In this document: piece after piece, positions 36,879-48,999 of the stretch | How positions within the stretch are numbered: the first letter of the stretch is position 1 | Layout of the letters: the number at the start of each line of letters is the position of its first letter | Source of the DNA: Acanthacorydalis orientalis | Taxonomy: Eukaryota > Arthropoda > Insecta > Megaloptera > Corydalidae | NCBI GenBank assembly: GCA_034766995.1 | Contig: CM068322.1 | Location: forward strand, 21,404,245 to 21,468,244 | Direction: 5' to 3' | Length of the DNA: 64,000 nt | The notes under the pieces: model-generated | The model's database searches: none | What the model was told of the DNA's origin: nothing | Seen by the model: the letters and a program-made list of their open reading frames with translations, nothing else | Program-made: the position numbers and the translations under genes

Positions 36879-36921
36879 AATTACATGAAAACAGACTTTC
36901 AACTACATCGGGAAACCTGAG
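36879..36921 (+). other. Possible 43-bp exon with GC-AG type donor
   Basis: Pyrimidine-rich 'tctatgcctttttgtgcttgcag' ends at 36878 and makes a strong acceptor. 43 bases later CCTGAG is followed by GCAAGTATG, the exact consensus of the rare GC donor class. It sits 0.6 kb downstream of the GC-rich island on the plus strand. No long reading frame passes through it, so if real it would be untranslated or part of a non-coding transcript. This is splice-motif evidence only. Confidence 0.2.
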
Positions 36922-37656
36922 GCAAGTATGTTACCGATATTTTAAATTTAATGCATTACAACTGAATTTTAATATAAACACATGAGTATGGTGTTTTTTA
37001 TATATAGAGGGCGGAATGAATATTTTGAATGAAAAAAATTCTTTATATTATTCAAAATATTTGCTGAGAAATAATAAGTTTCAGTTAATTTTTTTTATAG
37101 AGAACAAATTAGAATATGTATTATATTTCATTTTTTCCCTCTTTATAACACTTTTTTTGAAAAAAAAATAACAGTTTTTACATTTTATTTCTAAAAATGA
37201 TACAAAAACTTAAAATCATTTTTTTTGGTCGAAAATATATATGAAAAATTTAATTTTTGGATTGAAATTCTTTATATTCATTGACTTAAATTATTCTAGA
37301 GTTGATTTGTTACTTTAATTAGTAAAATGTCCTTTAAATTACTCATTTTATATATTTTTAATGTACATTTTAATGACTTGTAAGGAAGAGTTAACATTAT
37401 ACTATTTTATATGACCATTGGTTTGAATAACAAAGAAAAGGAGGTAAATGTAGAAGTTTTTTTATAGATAAAATAATGTTGAATTTAATATATTGGACAC
37501 TTTATAATTGATGAATTAATTTAATAATGACATTATTTTTTAAAATATATTGAAAACATTTCACGAGACTTTTACAGGCTATCCTACGCAATAGCTTTTC
37601 TATGTATCTTGAATGATGTACCATGTATTGTTCAATAAATATTAAAGTATATAAAG

Positions 37657-38277
37657 TAGTAATTCACAATCTTTTGAATGCAGAGAATCCCTATATTAAT
37701 CTGAAATTTACGCAGGCCCCTTTGGAGAGGATTGTGTTTCCGGTACAGAAATACTAGAAAAAGGAACAGGTATTATGAAAGAATATATATCAGCAAAAAA
37801 AAACGAAACTTGACTTTTGTAGTTTTAATAAATAAACAACAAAATTAATTTTTAGTTATTGTGAAGGATGATGATGTTTGACTGAGATAAGTTCAGAAAT
37901 ATTTGGCTCAATTGTACTAACTCGCACTCTCAAATCAAGCTTTACATTTAGTCTGTTTCTATATTCTGACTTTATGTATAAAAATGTTGAAAAAGTCCGT
38001 TCGCACAAATAACTCATTACAAATAGGAATAAATGTTTCAACGCCTTGTTTGATAATTCTGTATACTCAGAGCGTAAATATAACCAAAACTCAATCAAAT
38101 TATTTTCATTAAACAATAATTTTAAGGAACTGTTACAAGAAATCTCCATCAAGCTGTTTCCTTCATTACTGGTTAAGCCTTTTATGAGTTTTACATCTTC
38201 GTTAATCCATCTATTATTGGAATCAGTGTTACTCACGGACCAATGAGGGTCAACGGACCACATATTGGGAACCACTG
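37657..38277 (-). mobile_element. hAT-family DNA transposon, internally deleted, with perfect 8-bp TSD
   Basis: The minus-strand 5' end starts CAGTGGTTCCCAAT, a classic hAT terminus. The other end (37657 rightward) starts TAGTAATTCACAAT and matches it at 10 of 14 positions. The identical octamer ATATAAAG flanks both ends (37649-37656 and 38278-38285), the hallmark 8-bp hAT target duplication. At 621 bp the element lacks most of a hAT transposase. What remains is the end region joined to the C-terminal coding part (see 37856-38275). Confidence 0.9.
37856..38275 (-). pseudogene. hAT transposase C-terminal dimerisation region (ZBED5/SCAND3-like)
   Basis: An open frame of about 139 codons. The first 20 or so residues come from the transposon end and are not transposase. 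The rest reads LIEFWLYLRSEYTELSNKAL, LFVMSYLCERTFS and YRNRLNVKLDLRVRVSTIEP, then ends HHHPSQ. That is the family pattern 'FW...K.EYP.LS..A...L.PF...YLCE.GFS.....K.KYR.RL....DLR.ALS...P.I..L', the hAT C-terminal dimerisation domain of the ZBED5/SCAND3-like group. The BED zinc finger and catalytic core are absent. The frame has survived without stops, which suggests a young insertion or chance; I see no evidence that it is expressed. It contains no start with obvious translation context. Confidence 0.82.
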
Positions 38278-38512
38278 ATATAAAGGGTTACTGGAAATGG
38301 ATATTCAGGCTGAGCATTTTAATTATAGTTGATGGCGACATACCATTTAAAGATTAATTGTGTTTTTTATGTTAAATAAAATTTTATGTACTGGAAAAAA
38401 TCAAAACGTTTTAAAACTGTTTACACTAGCACATGAACATATTAGATTTATTGAACATATGAACATATTATATTTGAGGATGGATAGTTTTCGAATTGTT
38501 ATTCTTTTTTCA

Positions 38513-38515
<3 letters not shown>

Positions 38516-38564
<49 letters not shown>
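38516..38564. repeat. (TA)n microsatellite
   Basis: TA run lying just downstream (minus strand) of the possible reverse-transcriptase tail. Further tracts lie at 38870-38906, 39054-39078 and 39503-39541. Confidence 0.95.
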
Positions 38565-38566
<2 letters not shown>

Positions 38567-38589
38567 AACCGGAAATGGTACTTAAAATT

Positions 38590-38790
38590 GGTACAAACTA
38601 TCACATAAATGGTTTCATATTTTTCTAAATTAATTCTTCTTTTATCTCGCAAACTGGACAATATTTTCTGATCAAAAAGGTTCAAGACATAATTACTGGT
38701 AATGTTTGATTGTTGCTTATATCCCATCATACATAATGCCATCGCCCTTAAGATGCTAAGATACCGAAAAATCCACACCTCAAAAGGGTT
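38590..38790 (-). pseudogene. Possible non-LTR retrotransposon reverse-transcriptase C-terminal tail
   Basis: The minus strand reads NPFEVWIFRYLSILR, then about 14 residues, SNITSNYVLNLFDQKILSSL and RDKRRINLEKYETIY. This resembles the post-catalytic tail of insect RTE/Jockey-type enzymes ('FE.W.YRR.LRI.W....TN..VL......IL..I..RRL...GH..R..KY'). The similarity is weak, with no catalytic motif present, and the frame runs into a (TA)n tract at 38517-38563. It could be coincidental. Confidence 0.35.
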
Positions 38791-38866
38791 ACTTTAAATA
38801 TGATAATATCAAAATTTATTAATAAATTAAATATTTTTAGGAATTAGTGTCATTATTCAATTCTTA

Positions 38867-38906
<40 letters not shown>

Positions 38907-39501
38907 TCCATTTTGATATAATATAATAAAAAGAAAGGTAAAGTATATGAAAATAGACCGATAAATATGTTTTAATTTGGTAGACTCAAATTTGAACTAT
39001 TATGAACGATAAGTTGTGTTACATAATTTAAAAAATGAGGGGACTTTTTATATGTATATATGTATATATATATATATAAAATTTAAAATATGTGGACATT
39101 ACAGATAATACACATTTTTTTAAAAAATTAACATGTATCCAAGAATAAATTAAATTATCGCCTCTTTATGTCCTGGAATATATTGATTGTAAATAGTACG
39201 TATGTATTTCAATTTATTGTGAATTAAACCAGTACAATTTTAAAATGTCTCCGATATACTTGTTTTTGTGTTCATAATTTATACTGGATGATCGAAGAAA
39301 TGACCTTTTACAGTCAGCTATTATACAGTGGTGTTTTACGCAATGGCACGATTATATCGTGTTGAACGACAAACCGATGAAAGATGGCAATGGTTTTAAC
39401 GTTTTATGAGCACAATAATCCCGTTTCAAACAGTAGAATAGAGGCATTCGGAATTTATGTGTTAATATTTAATGATTTAATTAATCTTTGTCATTTTTCC
39501 A

Positions 39502-39544
<43 letters not shown>

Positions 39545-39834
39545 TACATATATGTATGGAAGTATACTAATATGGAAAACTTTTTGGATTTAATACAAAA
39601 TAAAAGTCTATATAGACATTTATAAATATTTATTGGATTAGTCATTTTAAAATGAACTTTATTGAACAGTTTTTTTTTAATCACAAAAATGTCTTTTTTT
39701 ATGAAAATCTATATGCAATAAAAATAAATTTGAATCCACAATAAATATATTAGTAGCTCTAAAATAAATTGATTAAATTGCCATTATATTTGACAAATCA
39801 ATTTATTTTACTTTTACATTCTTTCACTTTTCAT

Positions 39835-39965
39835 AAAACTAAAATTTTTTTAATTAAAATATTTAATTATAGGATATTCTGATTATTATTTTTGTGTATT
39901 TCGATGACGGTGCGATTTGATAAAGTGCTAAGTCATAAAATACCATTATCTTAAATTAAAGAATG
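39835..39965. repeat. Dispersed AT-rich repeat, member 2 (pairs with 31725-31830)
   Basis: Same direction as the member at 31725-31830. The shared order of blocks (an AT palindromic run, 'ttgtgta..ttcga', 'ggtg', 'aaa..gctaa') is easier to explain by common descent than by composition alone. The 'gatgacggtgcgatttgata' segment is its most distinctive part. Confidence 0.4.
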
Positions 39966-40376
39966 AAACAAAGTAGAAATAGATTAATTTATAATAAGAT
40001 AGTTTAGTGTAAAAGAAATATCAGAGATCTAAATGTGTTTTATATTAAGAAAAATAATATATCTGATTAGAATAAATCAGTAAAGTATCAAGAATTTCTT
40101 TTGAATCAAAATTAAATTATATGTTGCTTATTCCCTGCTTCAATTTCTTGATAAAGGCAGATATAAGGAAGAAATGGTTCTAGAATGAAAGATTGCAATT
40201 CGTTCCAAAGTCTTTAATGTTCATTAATGTTATCCCTAGGTATTTTCAATAATTCCATATTTTAATTTTCTATACTTTTGTCATGTTTACTTAAGAAGGA
40301 TAAGAAATAATAGTTAATAAAATTCATCACACGATGAATACCTACTAAACAAATTTTTATTACATAATTGGAAATA

Positions 40377-40924
40377 TTAGGTTAGTAGAAAAATAATTAC
40401 GGTTTAACATATTCAAATTCATATACATTTGATACTACTAGCTATTTTAAGTGGTTCAGAACTGTTGGATGACTAACATCTAACATAAGTACAAGCTTTA
40501 GAATTGTTGAGAGGTTCTGATTGAACTAATGCCTTCAGTTAGTAGTTCTGAACTGAAGAACACCCGCGACCTTCTTCATCTATAAAGCTTTCATCCCCAG
40601 CACGAAATTTTTGGAACCATCATTACACCGTACGTTCTTTAATAATACCCATACTAAAATCTCGTTTAGTATACGAGCAGTTTCTGCTCCTTTACCACCC
40701 ATTTTGAACTCAAACAAAAAAATGATTTTATTTGCTTCTTTTCCATCTTTAATTTAATAGCCCAATTTGAACCAAAATTAATAATAAAATCAAAGTCGAT
40801 GTAACCACAATACAGACAGAAAAATATACTTTAAAATTATTTTAACGCGATGAAATGACATTTTCATTGAAAAAAATTAAGGTTACAATTCAGAAGACAA
40901 AAACCGCAATTGTTTTCCTACCAC
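40377..40924 (-). mobile_element. mariner-derived non-autonomous element, copy A
   Basis: The left end here is TTAGGTTAGTAGAAAAATAA after TA (40375-40376). The opposite end (about 40904-40924) contains CCGCAATTGTTTTCCTACCA, its inverted partner, slightly eroded at the tip. The internal minus-strand sequence carries the leader, an ATG with MEKKQIK-type opening, a 'DESF.DEEGRG' linker and the 'LKALVQSEP' block, all with stops. It then jumps to the 3' end at the same junction as copies B and C. Length is about 548 bp. Confidence 0.82.
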
Positions 40925-41506
40925 TATTTTTCATAAAAAATATATAAAAATAAATTGGGAAGTAATATCATAAATAAATAAGGAAGAATTGCTTTTAATG
41001 AAATAACTTAAAGAAGAGCATAATATTTATTAAGATTTCTGTTAATATCAGTCTGTATTCAAATAAATATTTTTACCATTTGATTTGATGATCTTACTTT
41101 TTAATATGTTAAATAGTTTAAGGGTTATTATTCGATCAAAACATCAATCCAAGTTAATTATTTTGTTAATTTCATTATTATACATATTATATATTCAAAT
41201 TTGTTGTCCTAAATAAACACTATTTCCCGTAAATTCACGATTGTAAATATTGATTTTCAATTGGGGCAAATTTGTTATTAGGAGTAACGTTTTCTTAGTA
41301 ATTGTTTAAAATCTAATTATATATTTGTTCATAGAGTATTAATTGTCTATTTCTGTGTTTTTTTTATATTTAAGGTTAAGAGATAATCGTCTCTTACATT
41401 TTTGATTACTACATATTTTTGAATCCTATAGAAGAGTTAATTTCCTATCCTATAGAGGAGATAATAATTTTAACTGTATATAAAAATAATCCCATAATTC
41501 ATGTGG

Positions 41507-41537
<31 letters not shown>

Positions 41538-41805
41538 TTGTATGTATGTACTGTATTTATTTTTGAGTAACACGCACATTGAAATCATGCAACATAACAT
41601 AGGTACGCAATAGTTTCAATCTAAAACTTTTGCACTTTTCTGACTTATAAGAGGATTGATTTGTTAGAAAGTGTATAACCGAACGATTTCGCATGCTTAG
41701 AAAATATAAATTACATACGGAATTTAACCTTTATTTTTCACAGTCAAATTAAGTACGGTAAATAATTTTTCTTTTTAACATAAGCATTTACACACATACC
41801 TACTT

Positions 41806-41905
41806 ATATACACACACACACACACATATATACATATATAAATATATGTATATATATATACATATATATATATATATACACATATATATATACACACATA
41901 TATAT

Positions 41906-41950
<45 letters not shown>
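41806..41950. repeat. 145-bp compound (CA)n/(TA)n microsatellite
   Basis: AC run, TA runs with C interruptions, AC runs again and a final TA run. A smaller (TA)n(TG)n lies at 41507-41548. Confidence 0.97.
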
Positions 41951-41951
<1 letters not shown>

Positions 41952-42327
41952 ACATATGTAAGATTAAAGGAGAACACTTTTTCAAGCATGCATAAAACTG
42001 GTAGAAGTATTAAAACAGTTCATGTAAAGAATTAATAAAATGTCAATATCACTTAAACCTGTATTTTCAGAAAATCAAACAGTATAGTTCAAATGTCAAT
42101 ATCCTATTAATATGGATTCGCAACGAAATTTTGCATATCAAGTTTATACGTACACTGCGAATAAAATGGAAATTTAAATGTTGTATTATGTTTTTAACTT
42201 GTAGTGTTTCACGGGCTTCATTTAAATTAAATAGATTAAATTACAATTATAGAATTATATTTTTTTTCAATTACTCAATCGAACAAACGGTCGAATCAAC
42301 GGTGTTAAGTATAGAATTGGAATTTAT

Positions 42328-42890
42328 CTATAATTATATGAAAATAATTACGGTTTTCCTTTTCTGAATTCTAACCTCAATTTTTTCAATGAAAGTTTCA
42401 TTTCATCGTGTTCATGTTAATATCGTTTTAAAGTGCACTTTTCAGTTTATATTTTGGTAATATCGACTTTGCTTTTATTATTAATTTTGGTTCAAATTGG
42501 GCTATTGATTAAAGATGGAAAAGAAGAAAATAAGGGAAATTTGTTTAATAGAAATAAGTATGTATTCAAAACAGGTGGTAAAACAATAGAAACTGCTTGG
42601 TAACTAAACAATGCTTTTGATTTTGGTACTGTTAAGGAACATATGGTGCAATGGTGGTTCTAAAAATTTCGTTCTGAGGATGAGAGTCGTGAAGATGAAG
42701 AAGGTCGAGAGCATCTTTTTTCAATTCATAACGACCAACTGAAGGCGTTAATTGAATTAAAACCACTCACAATCATTCGATAGCTTGCACAATAATTAGA
42801 CGTTAGTCATCGAACAGACCTGGATCATTTAAAACCATTTAAATTAAAAAATGTACATGAATTTGGAGGCTATAAAGTCTATCAAGCTAA
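42328..42890 (+). mobile_element. mariner-derived non-autonomous element, copy B
   Basis: The 5' end is eroded but AAAATAATTACGG (42341-42353) aligns with the family end. The leader (42354-42514) matches copies A and C closely. Inside are MEKKKIREICLIE, a WCNGG/'VQWWF.KFRSEDESREDEEG' region, 'NDQLKALIELKP' and 'LDVSH', with several in-frame stops. The 3' end is abbreviated, finishing CAAGCTAA before TA at 42891-42892; about a dozen bases of the terminal repeat seem to be lost. It shares the family deletion junction after the helix-turn-helix coding part. Confidence 0.78.
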
Positions 42891-42899
42891 TATTAATAT

Positions 42900-45333
42900 T
42901 TTCATTTCTTACTATGAAACGACATAAACGAATCTATTTCAAATATTTATAGCTATTTGAGTATTAATCACTATACATTTCAAAAGGACGTTTTAAGTAT
43001 GTGAAATAATTAATTTAGTACAAAAAATATAAATGAAACCATTTGTGTATTAAAGTAAAAAATGAAGAGTTAATTTGAAAGTATTTTATTTTACACTATT
43101 ATAATATAATTTATTAAAATAAAGAAAATATATCTATTCTGTTGTATTATTCAAATATATTATTAAAAGAAAATTAAAAATTAATTCGATTAACTAACTT
43201 TTTACAAAAAAATTGAGTTTAATAGTAATATACAGTGTATGCAATTGTATCACACTAATTTTTCCAATATAGCAGAATCATTCCACTTTCAATACAAATA
43301 AAAATAATTCCTTTTCAAATGAGGATAATTTCATCGTATTTGTGGGTGCTATCAAAAAAACTAAAGCAATTATACTACTAGTACTAATAGTACACCATGC
43401 AGTTAATTTGGAAAATTTACATTTATGGTCACAATTTATATATGGGATTTTAACCCCTCAATAGATACAGGTTTTGTAATTGATACGTAGTACGCGGTTC
43501 CATTACAGTATGTTATTAATGGGTGTATGTTTGATGCCTTTTATTTTTAGCTTTGCACGTTAACCAAAAATATCCGTCTATTTTTGTAAAATATGTTTGA
43601 ATTTAAACGTAAACATATTATCTCTCTAATGATATAAACATTAATTTCATTTTTAAGCGATTAAAAAATATACTAAATAAAAATATGAAGGAATAAAAAT
43701 ATTTAGTAAAAAAAAATAGTTCTGGTTAGATGGTAAGCATCAGATAAGAAATACTATTTAAAATAAATTATTGTTTTCTCTTTTAACAAAAGGAACAATA
43801 AAACAAAAAATGCATTAAAGGAATAAAAACCTGCTCACAAAACTTTTTCTCTATTGAAAATCTTATACAATTCCGTATTTTAATACACGTCTGTTTATAT
43901 AAAAATCAATTTAACGATCTATTATAAAGAAGAAAAAAACTATCTCGCATCTTTCAATAAAATTATATATCAGCTGTAACATCAACAAAGTTGAAAAGCA
44001 TGCCGTGTCCAGGTGTTATAATCGGTCAATTTTTTTCTCCAGATTACCTCAGACGTAAAGATATATGGGATCGTAGTGATACAATTTATTGAAGTTCTTG
44101 AAATTTATGGACTCTATATTTTATGACAATGCTTTTTTTCTACGGAACAGGGTTTCATACCAACACGGCCAATCATGTAATGGCCATACTTATATCATTT
44201 TTAGAGGACATTTCCAATATGGGTTATAAATTTTAAGTGTAAGCATCAGTTTTATCATAAACTCGAAAAGAGGTACACGTATGTCTAATATTTTTTATTC
44301 TACACTTCTGTCAAATATCTTCATATATATATATATATAAAGTTTTGTTGTTCATTAAAATAAACCGTACTTATCCGTTATAATTTATGAAGGTTGATTT
44401 ATTGAAACGAACAGCTTTATGCACATATCGTACATATTATAAATTACTTGTTTTTGTACTTTTATTGTAAATAGTACAAAAAGTTCAACCAAAACATAAA
44501 TATGATCTCTTACAGGTGGTGCAAAAAAGTGTTTCATATTAAAAACGATATTTTATATTCTTTTCGCAACTTAAATCAAAACTTGTTTATGTAAAACATG
44601 TTACAGGATGCTATAAAGTTTTCAACGATGTAACTAATGTTCAAAATAATTGTCATTACTTTCTTTCAGTCATCTGTAACTGGCGGGTTCTTTCTCAATG
44701 TTTTTTTTTTGGATTATTACAAACATCTGTATAAACTTTATATATATATATATATATAAATATATGTATATATATATAAACATTTTATAAATTTTTATCT
44801 ATTTATAAAAGACATAAAAATAATACATTTTTTTCACTCACAATTATAGAAATATTTTATTCACATTTTAATCTTAATATGTTAAATAGTATTGCTGATT
44901 CTAGTACGGCCTTTAGGTAGCTGACAGTTGTGAGTTTTCTATTACATATCGATGTCACAAAATGTCCAGTCATCTATATTTTAATATTTTAAATTATATG
45001 CGCGTTTTAATTTTTTATTGCCACACAGCTTATTTTTTTCATTGAGATAGGAGATGATTTTACTATACTGGTTTATGGCCGACAATTTATTTTATCTTAA
45101 CAACAAATTATTACCGTAAGATATTTTCTATGATATTATACATAAAGTTTTCTCTGCCTGTATTTTAAAATAACAGCCATTTGACGGTTACTTGTTTTAA
45201 AAAAAAATAACTGTCTAAAAATTAAGATTATTGTTTAAATTTGTAAAAAAAATATACTGTGTCTACTCAGAAATACAATTATGACATTTATAAGAAAAGA
45301 AGATAACACTAACTTGGAGCATACAATAGATAG

Positions 45334-45369
<36 letters not shown>

Positions 45370-46500
45370 ATATTAACATATAAATGCTTATAAGAATCAA
45401 ATTCTTTTTTTTAAAAAAAATATTACTTTAAGTATAACAAAAAACTTATTTTTTTTAAAAAAAAACGTTTTATAAAATACAATGTTGTACAGATTTGATG
45501 TTTTTTTTTTATCATTTAATCAATACTCGTTGAAAAAATAGTACTCTTACACAATGCTTATTCGTTTAGTTAACGTATTTTCAACAAAAAATGCAAACCA
45601 TAAAAATGATACATATGCATACGCAGAAAAACAAATATATTTGTTCAGTTCTTACATTCGTGACGGACTTGTTTGTCTGATTTAAATAAATCACTTCTGT
45701 GTACTAAAAAAATTCATTTCAAGAAAAAAGCCACCACGTGTAATAGGGTTAACGTAATATAATATATCTGTGTTTTTCTCTGCTGAAAATTCAATATTGA
45801 TTCATTGTCAATTTTGAATAATATGAATGTATATCTTACATCTGTTACTTTTCTCGTATCTTATTTCATTTTAAAAAGTTTCTAATTTTATAAATACATT
45901 TAATAAAATAAAAAATGAAATATTTATTAAATCAGTTATATCATCGAAAGAAAATAATCAGTATTATTGTTTATACACTGCAAAAAAAAAATAAATATCA
46001 TATACAAATTTAGTAGTTTTTAATATTTATCAGACGTTTTTATCGTTAATTTAATAATAAAAAAATACCTTCAGTCTGTATTAATTATAAAATAATTCAA
46101 TTGATTCATTTAAACCTAAAAAATAGATATAATAGAGTAAAAAAACATTAATTATTTTGTCGGATAAAATTTTAGAGCAATCAAGCGAGTCTCATGCTAG
46201 TGATTAGTCCATTTCTATTTACCTTTTTTATATACAACCTTTTAGATTAAACTTGAAGAAAGGAAAACAATGTAAATGTTTATAAATACAAAAATATTTC
46301 TAAGACTACTGGCTTTAGATTCAGCTAGCTATTCATACATTTATATAAATATTATTAAATAATATTCCGTCACTATTATTATAAAATAATTAATAGTTAA
46401 CTTCTTTTAAAATTTCATTTTTTTGTTGATAATTCTGTTATTTATAGGAAAATTTTGTTAGAGTTAAATACTTTTTACTTAAAAAATGATGCTAATAAAG
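42900..46500. other. AT-rich stretch, nothing coding seen
   Basis: I find no recognisable exon, transposase or RNA gene. A slightly GC-richer patch at 44000-44260 ('agcatgccgtgtccaggtgt', 'ttcataccaacacggccaat') has no open frame worth reporting. 'GTGTAATAGGGTTAA' at about 45738-45752 resembles a piggyBac-type end without a partner. Confidence 0.5.
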
Positions 46501-46510
46501 TTTTAGTTAA

Positions 46511-47162
46511 CCCTTTGATGTCGGTTGTGGATCTAGGAATTCATTGATGTTTTCCAAAGAAACTATTATGTCAGAACGCTAATTTTCGAATGATATATTT
46601 AAAGGTCGCTAATATCTTTCTAATGAGACTCAATTTATAATTCTTCCTTTCATTAAAAAAAATTACGGTCATCCATATCAGAAAAATTACGTTTTTTCAT
46701 TTGAAGCCGTATAAAAATTGTGAACTTGACAATTGAGTTGAATAATATTTCTTTCCAAAAGTTCATAATTGGAAGAAAACGTATAAAAATTTTCAAGTCT
46801 CTACGTCCTAGTAGAAGATATGACCGATGTGAAACCGTTTTGTGCATATTTGATTGTTTTAAAATTATTCACAATTAATAATAATGTTATTTTTGCAAAT
46901 TTTCAACTGTAATCAATTTTTCTCCCTCAAATTATGTGTTTCCAATCGACAGATTTATGTTCCCCGAATAATATCAACGATTTTCCACGATATATCTGAT
47001 AGATGTGAAATTTGTAATGGTAAATAAAATATTAAAATATTTTTTCTTGTAACTTACAAATTTGAAATTTTTATTTTGTGTACGATAAAGTAATGCCCAA
47101 TTTATCGAAAAATATTTGTTAAAAATTTTTAGCACCCTTTTTCCTTCTCTGGCTCCAAAAGA
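46511..47162. mobile_element. Possible piggyBac-like non-autonomous element
   Basis: A left end CCCTTTGATGTCGG follows TTAA (46507-46510). The right end, read inward from the TTAA at 47163-47166, is TCTTTTGGAGCCAG; about half of the first 20 positions agree. The 650-bp interior is somewhat richer in G+C than the flanks. A 64-codon minus-strand frame (46653-46847) matches nothing I recognise. The ends could be coincidental. Confidence 0.3.
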
Positions 47163-48174
47163 TTAAGTAACGTGACCTAGTTCGCATTGAATTTACTTAA
47201 AATTACCTTTCGAAAGTCTATCATTCGATGAAATTTTATTATCCCATATTACTCCGTCAATAAAGTAAATTTACTGACTGCTGATTCATTCAAACACAAA
47301 GGCATTATATTACAGTTATCTGTGTATTGAGAGAAAAGTATTATAATAAGTGAAGCTCAAAAAAGTCGGAATTTTATAATAAAATCAATTAAGGGTTGCA
47401 TTTCCATAGTAAAAAAGAACTTATGTTTACTATGATTGTTATTTGACTACTATCGTAGCGTATGAAATCCATATTTATCTAAAAAAATAATAACATATGA
47501 ATTAAAATACAAAAAACAAATACTTTTTGTTTTAAACAGATATTTTAGGCTAGAAAATAATAAAAGAAATTTTATGGAAACTTCTATAAAAATAAGAATA
47601 GTTAAAATTTAATCTTTAGATTTAAATTATTTGAGAATTATTTAGCATGAGTTAAATTTAATCTCATAGTCACTTCTTCAAAGTATAGTTCGAGTACTTG
47701 ATTAAATTTATGTATAAAAATGAATTTCCTAGTCATTATAAATTTAAAAAAAGGATTTTACAATATATCAATAAATTTCAGCAATTGATGACTAAATGTT
47801 TTTATTCTTGTTTATAGAAACAGAATGAACAATGAAAAAATGAAGATTCTTGTTTCCAGAATAGAGCAACAATCAAAAATGATTATTAATTCATTTCTGA
47901 ACACGTTTATCAGATTTTATATTGTTTGTCAAGTAACTGAAATATTTATTTGTAAAAGAAACTTCTTATTTTAATGAAAAAAAATGATTATCCCATAAAA
48001 ATTAAATTAGAAACTTGTAAAATACTTCCTGGAAATGTTGAATTTTTCATCAAGGTGTTTATTTCTAGAGTAAATCATATTTTTGTATCTATAAGAATCC
48101 ATAAAAATTAAAGAATTGTACCTAAATTGACACCTTGCTACCGAGTTTTCTGACCTAATTAGGTGTATATTCAG

Positions 48175-48175
<1 letters not shown>

Positions 48176-48226
<51 letters not shown>

Positions 48227-48235
48227 AGATATATT
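48176..48235. repeat. (TA)n microsatellite
   Basis: TA run of about 21 units ending in GTATAGATATA. Smaller tracts upstream: 44322-44340, 44736-44780 and 45336-45367. Confidence 0.95.
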
Positions 48236-48597
48236 CCAGAAAATAAATAAATTTCAAATAATAAAATCATGAACTAGAAGTTTATTTTTATTATTTTTAG
48301 TCCGTTGAATTATCATATTTTATCAATACTTATTAACGTTCTAAATTCGAATATTTTTGTGTACTGTATATGACATAATACAGAATTTTCATTTTTGATC
48401 AAGAATATAAAATTATCAAACAAACAGTTACAGTAATAAATATTTTTTTTTGTAATTCAATAAAAAACAAAATTACATTAATAATTTACATGATGAATAT
48501 ATACATTTTATGGTTAATGTTTTATTTATGATTTTCATGGTTGAAATGTTACATTTATTGTATATTTATGTGTAGGCATAATCTTTAGTTATATGCG

Positions 48598-48643
48598 AGT
48601 ATATATATATATATATATGTATATATAGATATATATGTATATA

Positions 48644-48685
<42 letters not shown>

Positions 48686-48692
48686 CATAAAC
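48598..48692. repeat. (TA)n with GTATATAT interruptions
   Basis: TA runs broken by G at several places. The adjacent minus-strand frame (upstream 48693-48932) is open for about 80 codons but not recognised. Confidence 0.95.
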
Positions 48693-48999
48693 GCACACGT
48701 AATTGATTGAAACAAAGGGCAATTTTCGATGAGAACAAACTCCAAACAAATCGTCACAAATCGCTGAAAACTTCTGTTCGAGAACATGTAAAATCCATAT
48801 GGTTCGCATACGATTCACATAGACAAGCTTTCGGAAATTGTTATCCACTTCCGTTTCAGAAGCGAAATAAGACATGAGTTTATTGTATATATGCTTTTGG
48901 CATGTTATCAAAGCAATGAACTTGATGAGCAATGGAATAGCTTGCTAAAAAAGGGTAAACGTAGATAGAGGGAATAGCTTATTTTGCATATGCAAATTA

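Noticed and set aside
42131..42367. 78-codon frame just 5' of mariner copy B
   Set aside because: It runs into the transposon leader and has chance AT-rich composition.
48693..48932. Minus-strand frame of about 80 codons reading into a TA microsatellite
   Set aside because: Somewhat balanced composition, but no recognised motif, splice context or neighbour to support a gene.
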